Shown: positions 54,959 to 62,334 of the stretch, piece by piece
Layout of the letters: every line of letters begins with the position of its first letter
Position numbering within the stretch: position 1 is the first letter of the stretch
Assembly: GCF_947495845.1 (NCBI RefSeq)
Contig: NZ_CANMAO010000008.1
Span: 1 to 64,000 of the forward strand
DNA length: 64,000 bases
DNA from: an uncultured Endozoicomonas sp.
GTDB lineage: Bacteria > Pseudomonadota > Gammaproteobacteria > Pseudomonadales > Endozoicomonadaceae
Direction: 5' to 3'
Notes under the pieces: generated by a model
The model's database searches: none
What the model was told of the DNA's origin: nothing
Seen by the model: the letters and a program-made list of their open reading frames with translations, nothing else
Made by a program: the position numbers and the translations under genes

Positions 54959-55660
54959 ATGAGAATAGTTCTGCTCGGTATTAGCCTGATTTTGGCCGGT
55001 TGTCAGAATCTGCCAGACATTACATCAGTGTCGCCTGTTTTTCAGGAAGAGCCTCAGGTTATTCCCGAGCCCGAAGTGCAACAGCCCTACATTGTAAAGT
55101 ACGTGCCAAATGGCAGCCTGTTTAACCCCCGCTACGGCAACATGATGGTTTCCGACCGTCGAGCGTATCGTCTGGGCGACATTCTCACCATTGAGCTAAA
55201 AGGCACCACCAATATCAGCATGGGTGGGGGCAGTAGCGTCAATAAAAGCGCCAATATTGATATTCCCGACCCTACTTTATTAGGACGCTCCAGTGCGTCG
55301 ATTTTGGGCAGTGGTCGTTCACTGGCAACCAGTATCCAGCCAACCCGTGAATATGGCGGTGCGACCAGTGCAAGTCGTAATAACAGTCTGGAAGGCAGTG
55401 TAGCGGTAAAGGTCGTTGAAGTTTTACCCAATGGCACGTTGCGTATTCAAGGTAACAAATGGCTGACCATTAACTCGGGTCGGGAACAGATTAAGATCAG
55501 CGGGCTTGTTCGTCCGGAAGATGTCAGCACCGATAATAAGGTGTCATCGGAACGACTGGCAGAAGCCAGAGTGGATTACGTTGCCCTTGGTGATAATGCC
55601 AATGCTCACAAGCCTGGCTGGTTTACCAGAATGCTGAATAGCCCCTGGTTTCCTTTTTAA
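54959..55660 (+). CDS. flgH: Flagellar L-ring lipoprotein FlgH
   Basis: 233 residues. Lipobox near ILAGCQ (lipidated Cys at about 15). Core motifs YRLGDILTIELKGTTNISMGGGSSVNKSANIDIP and NGTLRIQGNKWLTINSGREQIKISGLVRP. Forms the outer-membrane L-ring around the rod. Confidence 0.96.
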   Translation: MRIVLLGISLILAGCQNLPDITSVSPVFQEEPQVIPEPEVQQPYIVKYVPNGSLFNPRYGNMMVSDRRAYRLGDILTIELKGTTNISMGGGSSVNKSANIDIPDPTLLGRSSASILGSGRSLATSIQPTREYGGATSASRNNSLEGSVAVKVVEVLPNGTLRIQGNKWLTINSGREQIKISGLVRPEDVSTDNKVSSERLAEARVDYVALGDNANAHKPGWFTRMLNSPWFPF

Positions 55661-55678
55661 GAGTGAAATGGAGGAGTT

Positions 55679-56809
55679 ATGGCAGGACGCCATCAATTGC
55701 CAGTCATCTCATTATTTTTATTAGCTCTGCTCATCGCAGCCCCCGCCGATGCACGACGATTACTGGATGTTGTGGATGTTGAAGGTGTCCGCAGTAATCA
55801 GCTGATTGGTTATGGATTGGTGGTTGGCCTGGATGGCACCGGCGATAAATCGGCGTTTACCAAACAGTCTCTGGTGAACATGCTTCGTGATTTCGGGCTG
55901 ACGATTACCAGTAATGATGTGAACTCTAAAAATGTCGCCGCAGTGACGGTGCATGCCTCGTTGCCCGCATTTGCCAGACCCGGTCAGAAACTGGATGTCA
56001 GTGTGTCGTCCATTGGTGATGCGAAAAGCTTACGCGGTGGAACACTGTTGTTTACGCCTATGAAAGGTGCTGATGGTCAAATTTATGCCATCGCTCAAGG
56101 CAGTCTGCTTGTTGGTGGTGTATCTGCAGAGGGCTTGGCTGGAAATGCTGAAAATCCAGGAGCCGGAAGTAAGGTTCAAATCAACAGCACCAATGGCGGA
56201 CGTATTCCCGGTGGTGCTTTGATTGAGCGGGCCGTAGAAACACCTTTTAACTACGGCACTCATTTGGTATTGAATTTAAGAGAGCCTGGTTTTAGCTCCG
56301 CCCGCAGAATTGTAAAAGCCATCAATCAGTATTTTGGCCCCGGTGTTGCATCCGCCACTAACGGTGTATCTATTGAAGTGTCAGCCCCGAAGGACAGCAG
56401 TCAGCGGGTGTCGTTTATGGCCATGCTGGAGCAGTTGGATGTTGATATGCCCAGCCCAGCGGCTCGAATCATCTTCAATTCCCGCACTGGCACGGTGGTG
56501 ATGGGCGAGAACGTACGAGTTCGACCTGCTGCAGTCAGTCATGGCAACCTTGTGGTTCGGGTCAGCCAAAATGCGACAGCCAGCCAGCCGACGGCCTTTT
56601 CAGAAGGAGGAACAACCGAAGTCGTTCTGAATAGTGATGTGGCTATATCGGAAGAAGCGTCGGCGATTTATCTGGTGCCGGAGGGCGTATCGCTGTCTGA
56701 AGTGGTGACGGCAATCAATGGCGTTGGCGCCACACCTACGGATTTGATGTCCATTCTAGAAGCACTGAAAGCTGCTGGCGCGCTGGAAGCAGAGTTGATC
56801 GTTATTTAA
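55679..56809 (+). CDS. flgI: Flagellar P-ring protein FlgI
   Basis: 376 residues with a signal peptide (about 1-25, cleavage near ADA-RR). Motifs LVVGLDGTGDKSAFTKQSLVNMLRDFG and IFNSRTGTVVMGENVRVRPAAVSHGNLVV. Assembles the P-ring in the peptidoglycan layer. Confidence 0.97.
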   Translation: MAGRHQLPVISLFLLALLIAAPADARRLLDVVDVEGVRSNQLIGYGLVVGLDGTGDKSAFTKQSLVNMLRDFGLTITSNDVNSKNVAAVTVHASLPAFARPGQKLDVSVSSIGDAKSLRGGTLLFTPMKGADGQIYAIAQGSLLVGGVSAEGLAGNAENPGAGSKVQINSTNGGRIPGGALIERAVETPFNYGTHLVLNLREPGFSSARRIVKAINQYFGPGVASATNGVSIEVSAPKDSSQRVSFMAMLEQLDVDMPSPAARIIFNSRTGTVVMGENVRVRPAAVSHGNLVVRVSQNATASQPTAFSEGGTTEVVLNSDVAISEEASAIYLVPEGVSLSEVVTAINGVGATPTDLMSILEALKAAGALEAELIVI

Positions 56810-56820
56810 GGGAGAACTTT

Positions 56821-57114
56821 ATGCTGAGTGGCGTGGGAAATATTGCAGATCCAACGATCTTGAGTTCAGCTGAACCGGATAATATCGACAGCCTTGAAGC
56901 CGCAGCGAAAGAGTTTGAATCATTATTTGTGAATGAGCTGCTCAAAAGTATGCGACAGGCCAATGAGGCGATGATGTCAGATACCGAGTCGCCCATGATG
57001 AGTAACGATACCCGGTTTTTCTATTCTATGTTCGACGCTCAATTGGCGGAACACTTAAGTGAACATGGTGGTTTAGGCATTGCTCAGGCATTAATCCGAC
57101 AGCTCGGTGACTAA
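56821..57114 (+). CDS. flgJ: Short FlgJ, rod-binding domain only
   Basis: 97 residues. The rod-binding domain is complete (AAKEFESLFVNELLKSMRQANEAM ... DTRFFYSMFDAQLAEHLSEHGGLGIAQALIRQL), but the C-terminal glucosaminidase domain, usual in gammaproteobacterial FlgJ (total about 300 residues), is absent. The stop is clean and the next gene follows after about 70 bp, so this is not a frameshift. Another enzyme must open the wall for the rod. Confidence 0.92.
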   Translation: MLSGVGNIADPTILSSAEPDNIDSLEAAAKEFESLFVNELLKSMRQANEAMMSDTESPMMSNDTRFFYSMFDAQLAEHLSEHGGLGIAQALIRQLGD

Positions 57115-57186
57115 TCTACACACTCCCCTCAAGAAGCTCCTTTTTCAGGTCGATGGCAATGTGAGCAAATTCCTGTTGGAACCATC

Positions 57187-58824
57187 ATGAGCCTGACACA
57201 TATTGCCACATCCGGCCTGCTGGCCAGCCAGAAAGCCCTGACGGTGGCCAGCAACAACATCGCTAATGCGGAAACCGAAGGCTACAGTCGTCAGGTTGTT
57301 CAGTTTCAGCCGACCTATACGCTCCATCCGGGTGTCGGGGCATTGGGTACTGGCATTAACTCCAGCTCAGTCAATCGAATTACCAGTCAGTTCCTCACTG
57401 CTCAGATGTGGGAAAGTCAGGCCATTGCCGGTGAAACGAAAACGCATTTGAGTTATTTGAACGATCTGGATCAGTGGCTGGGTAGCGACAATATGTCCCT
57501 GGCTAAAGGCTTCGATAACTTTTTTACCGCTTTAAACGGTGGCGCCGTCGATCCGGTGGAGTCCAGTACACGACAGGTGATTCTGGCAGAAAGTAACGGT
57601 CTGACAGGACGATTTAACACCCTCTTTAATCAGCTTCAGGGGCAGGCCGAAGTGGTCGGCCAGCAGCTGAATGCTGCAGCTAATCAGATTAATGGTCTGC
57701 TGACCAATATAGCCGGATTTAATGATCAGCTGAGAACGTTATCCACAGGCAGCCAGCCCGCCAACGAAATATTGGATCTCCGTGATCAAGCGGTTAAGGA
57801 TCTCTCTGAGCTGGTGTCTGTTAATGTTCTACAACACGACAATGGCTCCTACAGCGTTTATATGAAGTCTGGCCAGCCATTGGTGCTGGGTAATCAGCAT
57901 AACTCACTGTCCGTGGAAGGTTTGGTGGATGCTGCAGATGGTTTTCAGATGATTCTGCAAACCGGCAACACCAAGATACGAGTCACCGGCGATCCGGGTG
58001 GAACGGTGGGTGGTTTGCTGCAATATCAATCAGATCAGCTGGTTTACGCTCGCAATGAAATGGGGCGTATGGCCGTGGTGCTGGCTCATGAAATCAATAC
58101 TCAATTGCAAGCCGGCGAAGACCTTAATGGCAACCCCGGCACGTCGTTGTTTAATGATTTGACGACACCGGTCGGTGCAGCAATGCCCCTTGATACGGTA
58201 TCAACGGCAGTCACTGCCTTAACCATTACCGATACCAGTCAACTGCAATCCAGTGATTATGATTTTCGCGTTGATAACGCAGGCAACTATCGCGTGGTTC
58301 GACGGCTTGATAATACCGACGTTGCCGCCGGTGTTTTGTCTGGCACAGGCACAGATACTCTGACGTTTGATGGTATCGAGGTCAGTGTGGATGCCACAGC
58401 CACGGATCAAGCTTATCGCCTGGCTCCGTTAAGGTACGGTGCCCGGGAAATCCAAACCATGATGTCGGATCCTTCGGCTCTGGCGTTTGCTGCACCTGGA
58501 AATGGCATAGGCGACAACAGTAATTTGCTGGATTTAGTCGCCATTCAATCCAAAGGTCTTATCAATGGCGGCACCAGTACATTGGTGACGGCGTATTCCG
58601 GTTTTGTGGGTGAAGTCGCGGTGCAAACATCTCGAAGTAAAACCGAAGCGGCTGGTGGGCAGGCATTATTGTCGCAGGTTGAGTCTGCTGTCGGCACCTA
58701 CAGCGGTGTTAATTTGGATGAAGAAGCTGCCAGTATTTTACGATTCCAGCAACTTTACAGTGCCAATGCCCGGGTGATTTCTGTCGCACGATCAACCTTT
58801 GATGCGCTGCTGGCTATGTTTTAA
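57187..58824 (+). CDS. flgK: Flagellar hook-associated protein 1 FlgK
   Basis: 545 residues. N-terminal SGLLASQKALTVASNNIANAETEGYSRQVV and C-terminal GVNLDEEAASILRFQQLYSANARVI. Joins hook and filament. Middle domain (about 200-450) is variable. Confidence 0.96.
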   Translation: MSLTHIATSGLLASQKALTVASNNIANAETEGYSRQVVQFQPTYTLHPGVGALGTGINSSSVNRITSQFLTAQMWESQAIAGETKTHLSYLNDLDQWLGSDNMSLAKGFDNFFTALNGGAVDPVESSTRQVILAESNGLTGRFNTLFNQLQGQAEVVGQQLNAAANQINGLLTNIAGFNDQLRTLSTGSQPANEILDLRDQAVKDLSELVSVNVLQHDNGSYSVYMKSGQPLVLGNQHNSLSVEGLVDAADGFQMILQTGNTKIRVTGDPGGTVGGLLQYQSDQLVYARNEMGRMAVVLAHEINTQLQAGEDLNGNPGTSLFNDLTTPVGAAMPLDTVSTAVTALTITDTSQLQSSDYDFRVDNAGNYRVVRRLDNTDVAAGVLSGTGTDTLTFDGIEVSVDATATDQAYRLAPLRYGAREIQTMMSDPSALAFAAPGNGIGDNSNLLDLVAIQSKGLINGGTSTLVTAYSGFVGEVAVQTSRSKTEAAGGQALLSQVESAVGTYSGVNLDEEAASILRFQQLYSANARVISVARSTFDALLAMF

Positions 58825-58850
58825 GGGAAATACTTTTTAAGGGGATCAAA

Positions 58851-59765
58851 GTGAGAATCAGCACAGGGAACTACAACCGGCTCATGGTGCAGGTGATGCA
58901 GAACACCATGGCGGATTTAGCCAGAACCTCGGATCAGTTAGCCACTGGCAAGCGGATTCTGCAACCTTCCGACGATGCGGTGGACGCAGTTAAAGTTCTG
59001 AGATTGAATAATGAACTGAATGCCATCGGTCAGTATGAAAATAACATCAGTTCAGCCAGGGGCTGGTTACAGCAGCAGGATGTTTTGTTCGGTGGCATGA
59101 ACGATTTGTTGATGCGGTCCAGAGATATTCTTCTGGAGGCAGGCAACGGTTCACGAAGCAATGCCGATCTTGCGACCATTGCTGATGAATTGTCCTCTCT
59201 GAATGAGGCTTTGCTGAGTCAGGCAAATCATCGAACAGCGGATGGTCAGTATTTGTTTTCAGGAACGACCACGACACAGGAGCCCTTCACGTTAGTTGCC
59301 GGTGACTATCTATACAACGGTAACAGTCTGCATCGTGAAGTAGAGGTCAATGGATCGACAACCGTTCAGCTAACTCAGCCAGGGGATGCGCTTTTTGTTG
59401 ATGCTGCTGCCATTGCTCCGTTGCCAGATACAATTTTTGATGCACTTGCCGCAGCGGTAACAGAGCTGAACACGCCTACTGCAAATCTGGATACAGTGGT
59501 TGCCGACACCATTATCTGGATTGATAACACCATGGAGCGAATTGGTTCTGCGCAAACGCGAGGCGGCAGTGAGTTAAATCTTCTGGATCAGATTGGTGGT
59601 AGTCATGGAGACATCAAATTGTTTGCTCAGCAACTGACGTCCAGCCTGGAAAATGTGGATTTTGTGGAAGCCACTACCCGATTGAATCAACAGCAAGTGA
59701 TTTTGTCGGCCAGTCAGCAGGTGTATGCCAATATCAAGAATCTTTCGCTGTTCAACTATTTCTAA
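58851..59765 (+). CDS. flgL: Flagellar hook-associated protein 3 FlgL
   Basis: 304 residues, GTG start with AAGGGG upstream. Flagellin-type ends: MADLARTSDQLATGKRILQPSDDAVDA and the C-terminal DFVEATTRLNQQQVILSASQQVY. Partner of FlgK at the hook-filament junction. Confidence 0.94.
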   Translation: MRISTGNYNRLMVQVMQNTMADLARTSDQLATGKRILQPSDDAVDAVKVLRLNNELNAIGQYENNISSARGWLQQQDVLFGGMNDLLMRSRDILLEAGNGSRSNADLATIADELSSLNEALLSQANHRTADGQYLFSGTTTTQEPFTLVAGDYLYNGNSLHREVEVNGSTTVQLTQPGDALFVDAAAIAPLPDTIFDALAAAVTELNTPTANLDTVVADTIIWIDNTMERIGSAQTRGGSELNLLDQIGGSHGDIKLFAQQLTSSLENVDFVEATTRLNQQQVILSASQQVYANIKNLSLFNYF

Positions 59766-59802
59766 GAATTTAAGTTGCTCTTGATTTAACACGCTTTTGA
59801 TT

Positions 59803-59829
59803 TAAGAAGAGCGGTGATTTAGCCGATGT
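59803..59829 (+). promoter_or_regulatory. Possible sigma-28 promoter upstream of flgM
   Basis: A -10-like GCCGATGT (consensus GCCGATAA) is spaced 11 bases from TAAGAAGA, which matches the -35 consensus TAAAGTTT only partly. The -10 box and the spacing are good, the -35 is weak. flgMN commonly has such a promoter. Confidence 0.4.
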
Positions 59830-59860
59830 TCCTACAGAACGTTCTCGGGAGCAGGTTGTA

Positions 59861-60169
59861 ATGTCCAGCATAAAAGGAACCGGTGGTAAGAAAGCCGGTG
59901 CAGTCAGTGGAGCAAAACCGCGTGTTGACAAAAAAACAGGGGTTAGCAGTGCCCCGCGTGTTGCCGAAGATCGTTTGAATGTCAGTGCCTCAGCCCAACA
60001 GATTGATGATCTTTTTCAACAGTTATCGGATCTGGATGATGTGAATGCCGCCAGAGTGAAAAGTGTTCGCGAGTCGATCAAAAAAGGAAATTTTCCCATC
60101 GATTATCAGCGTTTGGCTGATAAAATTCTGGAACTCTCTGATGAACTCAATGCTGAAGACGACGACTGA
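59861..60169 (+). CDS. flgM: Anti-sigma-28 factor FlgM
   Basis: 102 residues. The C-terminal helices (about 50-98, RVKSVRESIKKGNFPIDYQRLADKILEL) match the FlgM FliA-binding region, after a disordered N-terminus needed for export. It holds FliA inactive until the hook is finished. flgN starts within its 3' end. Confidence 0.93.
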   Translation: MSSIKGTGGKKAGAVSGAKPRVDKKTGVSSAPRVAEDRLNVSASAQQIDDLFQQLSDLDDVNAARVKSVRESIKKGNFPIDYQRLADKILELSDELNAEDDD

Positions 60170-60698
60170 TGCTAAGTTAGAAAATGCCTCGAATGTTGCT
60201 AATACGGATCGTGTATTACAAGATCATTTCCAGAAAATGCTCAGTAATATTCGTGATGCTTTGGCCTTGTCCAGAAAAATGGAAAAGGTTCTGGAAGCGG
60301 TCCATCAGAAAATGCTGAGTAGGAACATTGCCTCTCTGGAAGTGTCGCTGGAGCATCAGGTTCGCATACTGAACATGCTGCAAATGAATGGCTCTCTTCG
60401 AGAGCATTACCTGAAACAGTTTGGCTTCAGTAATGATAGCGCTGGCATAAAGCAGTTCTTCAGTCTTATGAAACAGCAGCCTGCTGTTGCCCCGGTAGAA
60501 GCGTATCAGACACTGGGGAAATATTGGGATCAGTTAGAACTCTCTGCCAACCGTTGCCAGCAAGTCAATAACGCCAATGGTCGTTTATTGGCTCGGCTTT
60601 CAGCCAGTACCCGAAAAATTATTGAACTCTCTTTCTCAGGACAACCCATTGCTACCTATGATGAGCATGGGGTGCCCGTTAATCCGCTGGCAGAATAA
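60141..60698 (+). CDS. flgN: Flagellar export chaperone FlgN
   Basis: 185 residues from the ATG at 60141 (an ATG at 60150 is as plausible); the longer frame to 60063 is a shadow of flgM. Helical throughout, with LEVSLEHQVRILNMLQMNGSLREHYLKQFG. FlgN escorts FlgK and FlgL to the export gate. Gene end overlaps the motY start by one base. Confidence 0.85.
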   Translation: MNSMLKTTTDAKLENASNVANTDRVLQDHFQKMLSNIRDALALSRKMEKVLEAVHQKMLSRNIASLEVSLEHQVRILNMLQMNGSLREHYLKQFGFSNDSAGIKQFFSLMKQQPAVAPVEAYQTLGKYWDQLELSANRCQQVNNANGRLLARLSASTRKIIELSFSGQPIATYDEHGVPVNPLAE

Positions 60699-61564
60699 TG
60701 AAGAGTCGCTATGCCGCAGTTATTATCGGCGCCGTAATTTTTCTGCAGATAAGTGTTTTTGCAGACGCCCCTCAGACGATTTATTACCCTCAGGTACTTG
60801 AAGATCATCAATGGTCCATGAACAAGGAGCATGGATTTTACTGCATTTTATCAAACCCGGTGGCTGGTTTGGGTGATCTTCAGCTGATTGCCGAAGCCGG
60901 TGAAGTTGAGCAAATTGCTGTTGCTCCAGACCCCTTTCAAAGCGAGCATCGCCAGGTATCTGTGGCGATTACTTCACCTCCCTGGTCGGTGACACCACAA
61001 CATATGCCTATTGCCAACGCCAGTATCCCCGCGGGTGATTCTTTATCTATAGATATCAGCATGGTGAATGTTCTGAAGGCATTTCATGCAGGGCAACAGC
61101 TACAACTGGTGGTGGACGACAATAATGGACCTTCGGTCATTGTTCAGGTGCCTGCCTTGAATATTATGCCGGTACTTGAGCAGTTTTACCGCTGTATGGA
61201 CGATTTGCTGCTGTTGAATTTTGAACAGGCAAAACACAATACCTTTTATTATCCGTCCGGCGGTAAACGACTGGATGATGATCAACGACAAATGTTGCTT
61301 CATATTGCTGAATATGTGGTGGCAGATCATAACGTTGATCGTATCACCATTGATTCTCATACGGATTCTTATGGTGATGAATTGGTCAACCGGGAGCTTT
61401 CTAAAAAAAGGGGGCAGCTACTGGTGAGTGAGCTGCAAAAAATCGGGGTTCCTGCGGGTAAAATCCTGATGCGATTTCATGGTGAACGCTACCCTGTGGC
61501 TGATAACAACACCCCTGATGGGCGAAACAGAAATCGCCGCGTCGAGATTCGGATAACTCGTTAA
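60698..61564 (+). CDS. motY: Sodium-type stator protein MotY
   Basis: 288 residues with a signal peptide (about 1-22). N-terminal domain of the MotY type (about 25-160) followed by an OmpA-like peptidoglycan-binding domain (about 175-288, TIDSHTDSYGDELVNRELSKKRGQLLVSEL, GRNRNRRVEI). MotY forms the T-ring that anchors the PomA-PomB stator in vibrios and relatives. Its place directly after flgN ties it to the flg operon. A terminator follows. Confidence 0.9.
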   Translation: MKSRYAAVIIGAVIFLQISVFADAPQTIYYPQVLEDHQWSMNKEHGFYCILSNPVAGLGDLQLIAEAGEVEQIAVAPDPFQSEHRQVSVAITSPPWSVTPQHMPIANASIPAGDSLSIDISMVNVLKAFHAGQQLQLVVDDNNGPSVIVQVPALNIMPVLEQFYRCMDDLLLLNFEQAKHNTFYYPSGGKRLDDDQRQMLLHIAEYVVADHNVDRITIDSHTDSYGDELVNRELSKKRGQLLVSELQKIGVPAGKILMRFHGERYPVADNNTPDGRNRNRRVEIRITR

Positions 61565-61618
61565 GCCAATGTCTTTTTCTTCCTAAACTCTGTCAATCCA
61601 ACGTCGATATCCTTTCAG

Positions 61619-61644
61619 AGCCTGAGAAAATCTCAGGCTTTTTC
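61619..61644 (+). terminator. Terminator after motY
   Basis: AGCCTGAGA and TCTCAGGCT form a perfect nine-base stem with an AAA loop and a TTTTTC tail. The inverted-repeat element begins at the next base. Confidence 0.85.
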
Positions 61645-61909
61645 AGGGTCTGTTGACGTTTCGTTGCGTGCTCAGCGGATCAGGGCGCTCCTATAACTAG
61701 GCGCAGCATCGCAGGAATGCTTATTGCCTTTCAAGATGCTGGAACGACGTGATAGGGGCGCCCTGATCCGCCCTTCGGGTGACTCAGAAAAACGCCACCC
61801 GCTTTGTCAGGCTTGCTTGGCGTAGAATGACTACGCACGGCGCAAACCTTTCGCGCGCTTGACGTTTTTCTGAGTCACTGAGTCTCGCAACGAAACGTCA
61901 ACAGACCCT
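61645..61909. mobile_element. 265-bp element with 24-bp terminal inverted repeats (MITE-like)
   Basis: Positions 61645-61668 (starting AGGGTCTGTTGACGTTTCG) and 61886-61909 are perfect inverted copies over 24 bp. Inside are two more stems: 61675-61694 with 61752-61771 (19 of 20 match), and 61779-61794 with 61863-61878 (16 of 16). A third short hairpin (GCGTAG/CTACGC) lies near 61820. No ORF is present. This is the form of a non-autonomous miniature transposable element. It abuts the terminator T-tract, and no target duplication was evident. It separates motY from fliE. Confidence 0.78.
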
Positions 61910-61959
61910 AGCACTTTGAAAAATACTTGCTACCAGACTTTCTGGAAGACGGAGCGATT

Positions 61960-62274
61960 ATGGAAATCAAAGGATTGGCCTCCAGTTTGGTAAACCCGGT
62001 CAGAACTGAACGGCAGCCATCAGTATTACCTTCCGATTTAAGCCGAAACGATGTCCCTGATTTTACGCAGTTGATGAAATCCGCCATGGACCGGGTGAAC
62101 GAGTTGCAGCAATCCGCATCGACTCAGATGCATCAGGTGGATACCGGTGAGTCTCAGGACTTGCTGGGAACGATGATTGCCACCCAGAAAGCCAGCATTT
62201 CTTTTCAAGCGTTGATGCAGGTGAGAAATAAGGCAGTAGCAGCCTATGAAGAAGTTATGCGCATGCAGGTTTGA
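61960..62274 (+). CDS. fliE: Flagellar hook-basal body protein FliE
   Basis: 104 residues from the ATG at 61960, with GGAG upstream; the frame to 61927 is an artefact. Family C-terminus: LLGTMIATQKASISFQALMQVRNKAVAAYEEVMRMQV. FliE connects the MS-ring to the rod. It precedes fliF by 60 bp. Confidence 0.94.
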   Translation: MEIKGLASSLVNPVRTERQPSVLPSDLSRNDVPDFTQLMKSAMDRVNELQQSASTQMHQVDTGESQDLLGTMIATQKASISFQALMQVRNKAVAAYEEVMRMQV

Positions 62275-62334
62275 ACAGCGGTTCTGGCAAACACGCTAGA
62301 CAAGGCACGCTAGATAAGGAAAGTGGAGTGAAGA

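Noticed and set aside
60063-60140. Extension of flgN into flgM
   Set aside because: It reads out of frame through the coding part of flgM; an ATG near its end is more plausible.
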